Origin: Acidobacteriota bacterium
GTDB taxonomy: Bacteria; Zixibacteria; MSB-5A5; GN15; FEB-12
Assembly: GCA_035529075.1 (NCBI GenBank)
Contig: DATKXK010000015.1
Span: 62,001 to 126,000 of the forward strand
Direction: 5' to 3'
Length of the DNA stretch: 64,000 bases
Shown: positions 25,966 to 34,401 of the stretch, piece after piece
Layout: each line of letters starts with the position of its first letter
Position numbering within the stretch: position 1 is the stretch's first letter
The notes under the pieces: generated by a model
What the model was told of the DNA's origin: nothing
Databases searched by the model: none
The model's input: only the letters and a program-made list of their open reading frames with translations
Made by a program: the position numbers and the translations under genes

Positions 25966-28326
25966 ATGGAGAATATATATATAGCCGGAGAAAGCCTCAA
26001 AGCCGCCAGCGGCCGCGACCTGGCGGCGACGCACGTTACGCCGGTCTACCGGAAAATCAGTATTACGAAGATCGAGGTCCTTGACGACACTGATGTCTGG
26101 TCGAAGGGAGATTTTGTGTGCGAGGCCCTCGTCAACGGCGTCACCCTCGGCACCACCGAGGTCCAGTACAAGAGCACCGAGCAGTTCCTCGACTACGAGT
26201 TCGCCATTGCCGTGAAGCACTACCCGCTGACTCAGGACCGCCAGCCCAACCCCCTGGTTGTTCAATTCAAGGCCGACGAACTCGACACCGCTTTCCTGTT
26301 CTTCGGGTCGTCCAAAGAGAAGGTGGCCGACTTCCGCCAGGAGTTCGCTGAAGGCTGTGATTACGGCATCGAGGATGAGATCAAGCCGTTTGTCAACGAT
26401 TACCTGAGAGTTCACTACACGATCGAGAAGCTTACGGAGTCGCAGTTCGATAATCTGGAAAAGATCGCCGGGGAGGTCTTTACTTACGACGAAGCTAACC
26501 CCAAAATGAAAGTATCGGTGGACGGTGCCCTTGTCAGGCTGTTCGAGGTGAGGAAGGCCGAAGCCGCCAGCGGCAAGGTCGAAAGCGCGCCCGGCGACGG
26601 CACTTTTGTGAAACAGACCAACCCGCGCGATGACCGTCTCTTCGACCTCACCGGGCTGGACGTGGACGTCGCCTACCGCGTCAGGATAACGGCCAACGGT
26701 TACAGCAGTTTCACTCACGATTTCAACTGCCTGCACCAGTTCGTCCGCGCACCGCTGTCGAGGATATGCTTCAACGGCAAGGTCGTCGATCAGGACAAGA
26801 AGGCGCTGGCCAATGCCGACGTGCACCTGTACAAGACGATGGTGAGACTTCCCAAAGAACTCCCATGTTTCAGAGAGGGAAGCACAGACAAACCAATAAA
26901 GATCAAAACGGGGGAAGAACCCTTCAAACTCGATGCCGGCAGCTACACGGGGCTGGAGATCAAAGAGGTTGCGGGCAACCGCTGGGCCCGGATTCAGGCG
27001 GCCAAACTGCCCGCCGGCACCGGATGGCTCTGCTATGGTTCTGGCACCAAGTCATGGGCAACCATGAACGCCACCAACACCAGCGTCACGCTCAACTCCA
27101 AACTCAAGTGTTTCGAAACGACGGATGTCAGGAGGCCGATCCAGGTAGCGGTTACTAAGGACGTTCGCATCGCCGCCGGGGACTATGCGGTCATAGCTAC
27201 ATCATTGGACAGCACCAAGGACGCCGACTACGTCAAGATCCGGTCGGAAAATCTCCCGTACGACGAGGGGTGGGTCTGTTCACGCTGGCGTGACACGGCC
27301 GACAAGGACCACCACACGGCGGTCCTGTATGACACGAGAATCAAGGACAATGCGGTCAAGACCGACAACAAGGGCCAATTCAGCATCCGGATCGAGGATC
27401 AGCCGGATCAGCTCTACCGGGTCCGGACGGTGCTTCAGAACCACTTCGACGGTGAAAGCGCCCGGAAACTCCCGGCGGTGGAGAAGGGCAAGAACCCGGC
27501 CGTGATTTCGATGACCCACTGTGACGGCATAATCGAAGAGTCGGACATCACGCGCTGGCTGAGCGAGTTTGAGGGCTGGACGTACGGCCTGAACGTGGTC
27601 CCCCGCTACCCCGCCGGCTGGCATATCCACGACCTCGTGCAATATCAGAATGCAGCAGGGGACTTTGTAAGCTCGTTGAAGGCGGCCCCGCCGAAATCCA
27701 CGCAGAACGGCTGCAACTCGTTCGTGGAGGCGCTCTTGATTCAGGCGTGGCGGGAGAAGTTCGGCGCGACTTTCGGATGGGATAATGATAAACACATGAC
27801 GGTGATGATCCCGAACCGCTGGGATGACACGGAGCCGCCCGCCGGCGGGCAGTTCGACCCCACTATTGACCTGTACGGGCCGGTGACGCTTGCGATCGGC
27901 GAAGATGACGACGACGTGCGCATGGCCATCGGCGTTGCCAGCGACCGGATCCCGCCCCCGTGGACCGTGGTGCAGGCGTGGTGGAAATGGAACCCCACGC
28001 GTGTGCCGCCGGCCGAGCCGGGTAAGCCGCCGACCGCGACCGATATCGGTGGCCACTGCTTCATAATCGTCGACGTGCATCCTGAGACGCAACGGGTTCT
28101 TATGCTCGAATCCAATGTGCCCAGCAAGTTGAACGGTCCGGGTTTCCGGGAAGCCGGGCACCTTGACAACTTCCTGGAGGGTGACCAGGTCAATCCGAAC
28201 AAGGACGACAAGTTCTGGTGGGAGCGGGTCACGGTGTTTGACTGGAAGAAGTTCACCGCAACCTTTCCCGTGAACAGGCGGCGCATGGCCCGCCTGAAAG
28301 TGAATAACCTGAGAATGGTCAAATGA
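25966..28326 (+). CDS. cysteine hydrolase with SH3-like repeats, candidate peptidoglycan-targeting T6SS effector
   Basis: A 786-residue protein without a signal peptide. The C-terminal domain has the papain-like (NlpC/P60 or CHAP) catalytic signature: C583 in NGCNSFVEALL, H697 in GGHCFIIVDVH and E715 in LMLESN. Two similar segments in the middle (about residues 303-370 and 385-440) look like bacterial SH3 domains, which often bind cell walls. The N-terminal 120 residues (ENIYIAGESLKAAS onward) are not recognised. Target bond not proven; a peptidoglycan amidase or endopeptidase is the natural reading. The stop overlaps the next start. Confidence 0.75.
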   Translation: MENIYIAGESLKAASGRDLAATHVTPVYRKISITKIEVLDDTDVWSKGDFVCEALVNGVTLGTTEVQYKSTEQFLDYEFAIAVKHYPLTQDRQPNPLVVQFKADELDTAFLFFGSSKEKVADFRQEFAEGCDYGIEDEIKPFVNDYLRVHYTIEKLTESQFDNLEKIAGEVFTYDEANPKMKVSVDGALVRLFEVRKAEAASGKVESAPGDGTFVKQTNPRDDRLFDLTGLDVDVAYRVRITANGYSSFTHDFNCLHQFVRAPLSRICFNGKVVDQDKKALANADVHLYKTMVRLPKELPCFREGSTDKPIKIKTGEEPFKLDAGSYTGLEIKEVAGNRWARIQAAKLPAGTGWLCYGSGTKSWATMNATNTSVTLNSKLKCFETTDVRRPIQVAVTKDVRIAAGDYAVIATSLDSTKDADYVKIRSENLPYDEGWVCSRWRDTADKDHHTAVLYDTRIKDNAVKTDNKGQFSIRIEDQPDQLYRVRTVLQNHFDGESARKLPAVEKGKNPAVISMTHCDGIIEESDITRWLSEFEGWTYGLNVVPRYPAGWHIHDLVQYQNAAGDFVSSLKAAPPKSTQNGCNSFVEALLIQAWREKFGATFGWDNDKHMTVMIPNRWDDTEPPAGGQFDPTIDLYGPVTLAIGEDDDDVRMAIGVASDRIPPPWTVVQAWWKWNPTRVPPAEPGKPPTATDIGGHCFIIVDVHPETQRVLMLESNVPSKLNGPGFREAGHLDNFLEGDQVNPNKDDKFWWERVTVFDWKKFTATFPVNRRRMARLKVNNLRMVK

Positions 28327-29135
28327 TATTCATCGTCAGAATTGCGTCCGCGCTTGTCTTCACATTCGTCTTACGATATGGCAGCGCCTCGGCGCAGTAT
28401 GACCCGTTCGAAAAGGAATGCGCCCTGGGTTGCAGCCAGGATATGCAGGTGATCGGCTGGTCGCAGGATGAGGAGTACTACGCCGTTAGGCTGTACTGTC
28501 TTTATACTGACAGCAACCCGATGGTGGGCGGCTACCCTCTCCCGGTGGACTGCGAGGGGTATGTCTCCCACGTTGGGAAGGCCTATAACGGCGGTTTGTC
28601 CATTCATATCTTTCACGGCGGCCAGGTGGTCGAGAACCATCCTATTCAGGACGCCGACACCTGCACACCCCTCCCCGTGGCCAGAGAACGGTTGAAGAAA
28701 GCCAGGGCGGCGCTGAAATCATACGGCATCTGCCTGACCAATCCGGGAAGGATCCTGTACCCGGAGGATAACCGGGTGGTGGTGGACGACAGCACGCAAG
28801 GATCGTACACTCTCGTGCATACGCTTGACGTGCAGTACTTGCCTGACAGTGGATACGTGGATGGTGAGATCCACCGGGGCAGCCAAAGCCTCTCGCTGCT
28901 TACCGGCGGTGACACCGTCGAGGTGCTCCACCGGGAGATCAATGAGGAAGTACCTGTTACTTCCGGCTACACTAAGAGCCGGGGTTGCGAGGTCTTCTGC
29001 GTATCTCCTTCGGGGGACAGGATTCTTGTGTTGGGTTATACAAAGACCTTCAGCTATGCGGGCCAGTCGAGGTGCCTGTGGCTGTGGGGAGAGCTGTGCT
29101 GGGTCGAGAGTGAGTTACGAGCGTGCCGGGAGTGA
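28323..29135 (+). CDS. secreted protein, candidate immunity partner of the cysteine hydrolase
   Basis: A 270-residue protein with a signal peptide (IASALVFTFVLRYGSASA), so it acts outside the cytoplasm, where a wall-degrading effector would arrive. Its ATG overlaps the effector's TGA by four bases (ATGA), a tight coupling like that of effector-immunity pairs. The mature domain is rich in cysteines (ECALGCSQD, LYCLYTD, VDCEGY) and has no family match I can name. The immunity role is inferred from topology, coupling and position only. Confidence 0.55.
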   Translation: MIFIVRIASALVFTFVLRYGSASAQYDPFEKECALGCSQDMQVIGWSQDEEYYAVRLYCLYTDSNPMVGGYPLPVDCEGYVSHVGKAYNGGLSIHIFHGGQVVENHPIQDADTCTPLPVARERLKKARAALKSYGICLTNPGRILYPEDNRVVVDDSTQGSYTLVHTLDVQYLPDSGYVDGEIHRGSQSLSLLTGGDTVEVLHREINEEVPVTSGYTKSRGCEVFCVSPSGDRILVLGYTKTFSYAGQSRCLWLWGELCWVESELRACRE

Positions 29136-29175
29136 ACCCGGCGTGTGAGAGCGGGCCGGTCGGTGAAGACCGGCC
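29125..29175 (+). terminator. two GC-rich hairpins between the T6SS blocks
   Basis: GCCGGG at 29125-29130 pairs with CCCGGC at 29137-29142. GGCCGGTC at 29154-29161 pairs perfectly with GACCGGCC at 29168-29175 around a six-base loop. Only TT follows, so intrinsic termination would be weak; the hairpins may instead stabilise or attenuate the transcript end of the payload block. Confidence 0.45.
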
Positions 29176-29227
29176 TTGGCGAGAAGGCAAAGAAGGGTCG
29201 GCGCGCTGGCCGGGCCGAACAATTTGC

Positions 29228-29256
29228 TTGACACCTATAATGGGGAGAGTTATGGT
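29228..29256 (+). promoter_or_regulatory. sigma70-type promoter for the T6SS machine block
   Basis: A perfect -35 box TTGACA at 29228-29233 is followed after 17 bases by TATGGT at 29251-29256 (four of six). The predicted start near 29263 leaves a leader of about 80 bases before clpV. Together with the hairpins just upstream, it suggests that the machine genes are transcribed separately from the payload genes. Confidence 0.45.
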
Positions 29257-29341
29257 ATTAGGTTATAGAAATAAAGTGACCCCCGAGACGCCGTCAGCGT
29301 TGATATCTTGGCGAGCAAACCAAAAAGTGGACTAATACCCC

Positions 29342-30796
29342 ATGGATATTGCCAGCTATTCTTCTGATTCGCGGGCCGTTATCAAGGTTGCCAAGGAAGT
29401 TGCCACGGAGTTCCGACACCCGGAAATCGAGATCGAGCACCTTCTCCTGGCAGTGGTGCGGCATGAGGGTTCCGAGGTCGAGTCGATTCTCAATCAGCTC
29501 GGCAAGAGTCCGAGTTCCGTTGCCTCGATCATCGAGATACACCTCAAGGAGCAGTCCAGCCGCTCCACGGCACGTGCCAACATCAGTATCAGCCCCGCCG
29601 TTGAACTGGTTCTGACTCAGGCGCTTGAGGAGAAGGCCAAGCTGTACGACCCTCTCGTCGAGCCGGAACACATTTTCATAGCCGCCTTTGACCTCAAGTC
29701 AAGCCTGTCTCCCTACATCCGCGACAAGCTTGACATTACCAAGGAGGATATCTACAAGGCGATTGCCGAGAGCAAGGCGGTCCAAGAGATAGCCTCGGGC
29801 GTCACGCCTGCCGGTGAGAGGGTTGCGGTCGAGGGCAGACGGGATGTGCCGGGGACGCTGCGCTACTGCATCGACATGACCAATCAGGCGGCGGCCGGTG
29901 AGTTCGACCCGATGATCGGGCGCGAGAAGGAGGTCCAGCAGGTCATCCAGATTCTGCTGCGGCGGCGAAAGAACTCGCCCGTCCTGGTGGGAGGCGCCGG
30001 TGTCGGCAAGTCCGCTATCGTCGAAGGGTTCGCGCAGGCGATCGTCGCCGGCGGTGTGCCCAAGGCGTTACGGGATGTGAAGGTGATGGAAGTCGACATG
30101 GGCTCCCTGATCGCAGGCGCCAAGTACAAGGGGGAGTTCGAGGAACGGTTTAAGACGCTTGTCGGCGAGGCCGTCAAGTCCGGCGGCAAGCTCGTTCTTT
30201 TCATCGACGAAGTTCACACTATCACCGGCGCGGGAGCCGGTTCCGGCGGCATGGATGCGGCCAATCTGATCAAGCCGGCGCTGGCTCGCGGCCATATCCG
30301 CCTGATCGGCGCCACCACCGAGGAGGAATACACCAAGCACCTCGAGAAGGACAAGGCGCTCGCCCGCCGCTTCGAAAAAGTCAAAGTTGAGGAACCGCTG
30401 TTCGACGAAGCCGTGCGCATTGTCGACGGCGTGGTTTCGAAGTACGCGGAGCATCACAAGATTACCTACACGCGCGAGGCTCTCGTGGGCTCGGTGAAAT
30501 ACGCCAAACGGTACCTGAGTGAGCGCAACCTGCCCGACGTCGCCCTGGACATCATCGACGAGGCTGGTTCCGAATACGCCGTCAAGGAGGAGTTTGCCAG
30601 AGAGAAGCTCCCCGAGCTGACGACGCAAGTGGCGGATATACGCAAGATGATCGCGCAATGTGAAGGTAAAGACCCGGAAAAAGACGCCGAGGCGTTCAGG
30701 CAGTTGCAGGAGTCGTGCGATCAGTTCTGCCGGGTGGTGGACCGGCTGCACGAATTCTGGGGACACCGCCTTGAGGCCGGCGCGGGAGCATCGTAA
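29342..30796 (+). CDS. T6SS ClpV/TssH N-terminal half: Clp N-domain plus AAA+ D1
   Basis: A 484-residue ATPase ending after the first AAA+ module. Residues about 1-145 are the double Clp repeat (LLAVVRHEGSEVESIL and the second copy from AVELVLTQALEEKAKLYDP). The D1 module has Walker A GGAGVGKS at 217-224 (K223) and Walker B with D289 and E290. After D1 comes a short helical stretch (LPELTTQVADIRKMIAQCEG onward), then a stop at 30794-30796. Full ClpV proteins run about 850-900 residues in one chain. Here the second half is the next gene. ClpV disassembles the contracted TssBC sheath. No good Shine-Dalgarno site is seen before this start. Confidence 0.85.
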   Translation: MDIASYSSDSRAVIKVAKEVATEFRHPEIEIEHLLLAVVRHEGSEVESILNQLGKSPSSVASIIEIHLKEQSSRSTARANISISPAVELVLTQALEEKAKLYDPLVEPEHIFIAAFDLKSSLSPYIRDKLDITKEDIYKAIAESKAVQEIASGVTPAGERVAVEGRRDVPGTLRYCIDMTNQAAAGEFDPMIGREKEVQQVIQILLRRRKNSPVLVGGAGVGKSAIVEGFAQAIVAGGVPKALRDVKVMEVDMGSLIAGAKYKGEFEERFKTLVGEAVKSGGKLVLFIDEVHTITGAGAGSGGMDAANLIKPALARGHIRLIGATTEEEYTKHLEKDKALARRFEKVKVEEPLFDEAVRIVDGVVSKYAEHHKITYTREALVGSVKYAKRYLSERNLPDVALDIIDEAGSEYAVKEEFAREKLPELTTQVADIRKMIAQCEGKDPEKDAEAFRQLQESCDQFCRVVDRLHEFWGHRLEAGAGAS

Positions 30797-31899
30797 TGGC
30801 TGACACTGTGAAGAATATCGACGTTCTGAAGCGCGATTTCGAGGAGAGAGCCCGGACGCTCCCGGCGCTCCAGTCGGTCGTGGACAAGCTCGATCAGACA
30901 ATCAACGACTCGGATATCGCCGCCGTGGTGGCCCGCCGGACCGGGATTCCCGTCTCCAAGATGCTCACCGCGGAGAAGGACCGGCTGCTGAACATGGAGG
31001 CGTTCCTGTCCAGGAAAATCGTCGGCCAGGAGAAAGCGATCGCCGCCATCGCCAACGCTATACGCAAGTCGCGCGCCGGACTCAAGCTGGCGCACCGTCC
31101 GGTCGGTTCGTTCCTGTTCCTCGGTCCGACCGGCACCGGCAAGACGTACCTGCCCAAGCTGCTGGCCGAGTTCCTGTTCGATGACAAGAACGCCATGGTG
31201 CGGCTGGACATGTCCGAATACATGGAGAAGCACTCCGTGGCCAAGATGATCGGCGCCCCGCCCGGTTACGTGGGGTACGAGGAAGGCGGCGTGCTGACCG
31301 AGGCCGTCAGGCGTAAACCGTTCTCCATCGTGCTCTTCGACGAGGTTGAAAAGGCCCACCCGGACGTGTTCAATCTGCTGCTGCAGCTGCTGGACGACGG
31401 CCGGCTCACCGACGGCCAGAGCCGCACGGTTGACTTCTCCAACACCCTGGTGGTGCTGACCTCCAACTATGCGGCGGACCAGATTCTCGACGCCGACCGG
31501 GAGGGACGCGAGCTTGACATGGAGGAGGTCCGGTCCTTCCTTTTCTCCAAGTTCCGCCCGGAGTTCCTCAACCGGCTCAACGAGATTATCATCTACCATA
31601 CCTTCACCCCGGAGCAGGTGGAGACGATTGCCGGTCTGGAGTTCAACCAGCTGTGCGAGCTGCTGGAAGATCAGGACATAACGGCCACGCTGAGCGCCGA
31701 GGCCCAGGCCAAGCTGGCCCGTGACGGCTACACCTTTGAGCTCGGCGCGCGGCCGATCCAGCGCATCATCGAGCAGCAGATCGTCAACCGGCTGTCGGTG
31801 GATATAATCACCGGCAAGGTGATGGCCGGCGACAGCGTTCGGGTGGAAGTGCAGGATGACGCATATATATTCACGAATGTAGAAGAAACTAAGAAGTAA
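30796..31899 (+). CDS. T6SS ClpV/TssH C-terminal half: AAA+ D2
   Basis: A 367-residue ATPase starting in a TAATG overlap with the D1 gene, so translation is probably coupled by reinitiation. It opens with a coherent helical lead (VVDKLDQTINDSDIAAVVARRTGIPVSK, given here in part) that in ClpB precedes D2, then Walker A GPTGTGKT at 110-117 (K116), Walker B with D182 and E183, and the C-terminal domain with FELGARPIQRIIEQQI. Both halves keep their ATPase residues, so this looks like a working split, not decay. The two chains would need to assemble as a stacked hexamer. Confidence 0.85.
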   Translation: MADTVKNIDVLKRDFEERARTLPALQSVVDKLDQTINDSDIAAVVARRTGIPVSKMLTAEKDRLLNMEAFLSRKIVGQEKAIAAIANAIRKSRAGLKLAHRPVGSFLFLGPTGTGKTYLPKLLAEFLFDDKNAMVRLDMSEYMEKHSVAKMIGAPPGYVGYEEGGVLTEAVRRKPFSIVLFDEVEKAHPDVFNLLLQLLDDGRLTDGQSRTVDFSNTLVVLTSNYAADQILDADREGRELDMEEVRSFLFSKFRPEFLNRLNEIIIYHTFTPEQVETIAGLEFNQLCELLEDQDITATLSAEAQAKLARDGYTFELGARPIQRIIEQQIVNRLSVDIITGKVMAGDSVRVEVQDDAYIFTNVEETKK

Positions 31900-31924
31900 A
31901 TACAAACTGACGAGGGAGAAGCAT

Positions 31925-32365
31925 ATGGCGAAATTCATCCTCGGTGCGACGGAAAGGATCAAACGGGATGATTCCATTCCCGTGGAACTGCTTCCGTCCA
32001 ACAAAACGCTCTACGCCGCGAAACTCAACAACGACGAAAACGCCGACGTGACACCGATGCGCTGCAACAACATGAAGGAGGTGTTCGAGAAGTATCGGCC
32101 CAACTTCTCGGTCGAGCTTGAGTCAGCGGAGGGGGAGCCGGTTAACGCTGATTTCGAGATCAAGGCGATGAAGGACTTCTCGTCAAAAGAACTCATCGAG
32201 AAGAACGACTACCTTCAGAAGACCTACTACAGCAAGGAGATCATGGCCGATCTTGACAAGCAGCTCAAGAAGAACGCCGCCCTGAAGAAAATCCTGGCGG
32301 ACAAGGAAAAGAAAGAAGCGTTGCTGAAAGTGGCCCAGTACTACGTTGACCTTCTGAGCGAGTAA
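31925..32365 (+). CDS. tssB: T6SS sheath small subunit TssB/VipA
   Basis: A 146-residue protein with the VipA-family opening (VELLPSNKTLYAAKLN), central FEKYRPNFSVELE and a C-terminal helix-rich tail (LKKILADKEKKEALLKVAQYY). It is somewhat short but standard for TssB. It pairs with TssC to form the contractile sheath. GAGGGAG precedes the start, and tssC follows 17 bases later, as in most T6SS operons. Confidence 0.85.
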   Translation: MAKFILGATERIKRDDSIPVELLPSNKTLYAAKLNNDENADVTPMRCNNMKEVFEKYRPNFSVELESAEGEPVNADFEIKAMKDFSSKELIEKNDYLQKTYYSKEIMADLDKQLKKNAALKKILADKEKKEALLKVAQYYVDLLSE

Positions 32366-32382
32366 AGTGAGGTGATGAATAA

Positions 32383-33810
32383 ATGGGTGAAGAGGAAAAA
32401 CAACAGCCGCAACCGGAGGCCGCACCGGCCCAACCGGCGGAAGAAAAAGTAGCCGCTGAGCGACTCTCGGACAGCGATTTTACTTCCATCCTGGAGCAAT
32501 CGTTCGGGGACTTCAAGAAGCTTGCTTCGTTACTCCCCTCGTTCAAGACTGCCGACGGTGATCTCGTGCGCGGAGTCGAGTGGCTCGACCCCAAGAAGGA
32601 TTTCCAGCGCAAGGAATTCCTTAATAAGAAGGAATTCGGCACTCAGCGCCGGCTTTTAGCCGAACGCCTGAAAATCTGGTCGGAGTACCTCTCGCGCAGC
32701 GAGAATCTTGACGACGTTCGCAAGGCGCTCAACGAGTCGGCCACCAAGCTCGAGGAAAACCTCGGCAAGAACATGAAGAAGGTGCATCGAGCCAGTCGCG
32801 AACTCGAAGTCTCCTACCGGGCCATCGACAAGTTCTTCGCCAACGCGCAGGCGGAGCCGGACGAGAAGGTGAATGCCTACTTCTCCAACGTCAGCGCGGA
32901 AGAACTGACCGACCCGGACGACAAGGAGAAGTTCGAGCAGCTGACCACGGCGATCGCCGACCTGTACCGCGAGTGGAGCGTCAAGGAGTGCTTCTCGATG
33001 TGCGTCGTGCCCGGCTACCTCGGGAGCGTCGAGGCCATCGATACCTTTGGCCGGCAACTGGGTCTTCCGAACAAGGTGCATGTCCTGACCGACCTCCCCA
33101 ACTTCGAGAAGTTCGACGAAGTCATGGAGATGCTGGATGATCCCAACTACGCGAACCTGGCCGGAATCGACGACTTCAAGCAGTACGTGTCGGTGTTTGC
33201 CAATTACATGCTGGCGCGTAACGCCAACGCATACGAGGAGGAGGACATGTGGGTGCCGCCGTCGGCGGCGGTGGCCGGCAAGATGTACCAGGGTGACGTG
33301 ACGGTGGGTATGCAGCAGCCGATGGCGGGGTTCAAGCACGGCAAGATCAACGAGGCCAAGTACCTTCGGTTCAAGTGCAACCAGCCGAACGCCAGCAAGA
33401 TCAACGAGAAGGGTGTCAATCCGCTTGTCGATTTCGAGGCGGCCCCGGTGGCCATGGGCGCCGCCACGCTGTTTAAGAAGGAGACCTTTAACGTCTACTC
33501 AATCCGCCGGACCTACGACTACGTGTATAAGACGCTCCGCAACTACCTGAACAAGCAGACGTTCAGCGTGATTGACCAGAAGTTCGTCGACACCATGCGC
33601 CGTGACATCGACAAGTTCATGAAGGCCATCTCGGGCGGCGACAACATTCTTCAGGACTTCAAGGTCGACATTTTTGCCGATGAAGAGATGCGCAAGCGTC
33701 AGGAGATTGACGTCAAGGTGAGCCTTAATCCCAAGTACCCGGCCCGGACATTCAACATCGAGTTCGTCGCCTGGGGCGAGGGAGACCAGGTCAACGTGAA
33801 GGACAAGTGA
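32383..33810 (+). CDS. tssC: T6SS sheath large subunit TssC/VipB
   Basis: A 475-residue sheath protein. After a Q/P/A-rich N-terminus it follows the TssC pattern: LLAERLKIWSEYLSR, WVPPSAAVAGKMYQGDV, and late strands TFNIEFVAWGEGD. At 475 residues it is a little shorter than the usual about 490-510. The low-complexity head (QPQPEAAPAQPAEEK) is variable in this family. Start ATG 32383 follows a GAGGTG site. Confidence 0.85.
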   Translation: MGEEEKQQPQPEAAPAQPAEEKVAAERLSDSDFTSILEQSFGDFKKLASLLPSFKTADGDLVRGVEWLDPKKDFQRKEFLNKKEFGTQRRLLAERLKIWSEYLSRSENLDDVRKALNESATKLEENLGKNMKKVHRASRELEVSYRAIDKFFANAQAEPDEKVNAYFSNVSAEELTDPDDKEKFEQLTTAIADLYREWSVKECFSMCVVPGYLGSVEAIDTFGRQLGLPNKVHVLTDLPNFEKFDEVMEMLDDPNYANLAGIDDFKQYVSVFANYMLARNANAYEEEDMWVPPSAAVAGKMYQGDVTVGMQQPMAGFKHGKINEAKYLRFKCNQPNASKINEKGVNPLVDFEAAPVAMGAATLFKKETFNVYSIRRTYDYVYKTLRNYLNKQTFSVIDQKFVDTMRRDIDKFMKAISGGDNILQDFKVDIFADEEMRKRQEIDVKVSLNPKYPARTFNIEFVAWGEGDQVNVKDK

Positions 33811-33933
33811 CGCCGGCGTGACCGCTTCCGCACACGCGGTTTCACGACGTTGATGTCAGAGCTTTTTGAACAGTGTGGACGGACAAGTAACCACATCAAA
33901 CCATAAGCGTGTAACAGTAAAGGGAGAAACGTA

Positions 33934-34338
33934 ATGGCCAGGAGACCAAGTCTGGAAATCGACGGTGTCGTGTACAAGAATGTGTACGCGGTAAGTTACG
34001 AGCTGTACACCGCCAAGGATGAAACGGGGCGTCCCTCGGACCGTGCCCACGCCGGTCTTATCAAGGTCACTCGCGAATCCGACGAGAACAGCGACATCTC
34101 ACGCTGGGCCATGGATTCCAGTGAGCCGAATATGAAGGGTGGCAAGGTGACGTTCAGGAACCCGCACGACGCAGTCATGAAAGAGCTGACGTGGGAGCAA
34201 GGGTTCATCACGCGTTACGAGGAACACGTCCCGCACGTTAAGGACAGGCCTGACGATCAGGTCTTTGAGTACTTCGAAATGTCTTGCCAGCGGCTCAAGA
34301 TCGGCGACGCCGAGATTGACAACCGGTGGAAGGAGTAA
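33934..34338 (+). CDS. hcp: T6SS tube protein Hcp (TssD)
   Basis: A 134-residue protein that stacks as hexameric rings to form the inner tube. Its edge strands and central loop (LEIDGVVYKNVYAVSYELYTA, then ITRYEEHVPHVKDRP) fit the TssD form more common in Bacteroidetes than the longer proteobacterial Hcp of about 160-170 residues; that subtype call is tentative. It follows AAGGGAG. A 123-base gap with GC-rich inverted segments (near 33817-33844) separates it from tssC and may help set a higher expression level. Confidence 0.75.
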   Translation: MARRPSLEIDGVVYKNVYAVSYELYTAKDETGRPSDRAHAGLIKVTRESDENSDISRWAMDSSEPNMKGGKVTFRNPHDAVMKELTWEQGFITRYEEHVPHVKDRPDDQVFEYFEMSCQRLKIGDAEIDNRWKE

Positions 34339-34401
34339 GAAGATGCGCGTGTCAGCCGGGCGGATCGCAGTGTCCGCCCGGCTGCATGCCACCTCAGACA
34401 C

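Noticed and set aside
29236-29241. TATAAT sequence as a -10 box
   Set aside because: It lies three bases after the TTGACA and has no suitable -35 at 16-18 bases upstream; the pair 29228/29251 is better.
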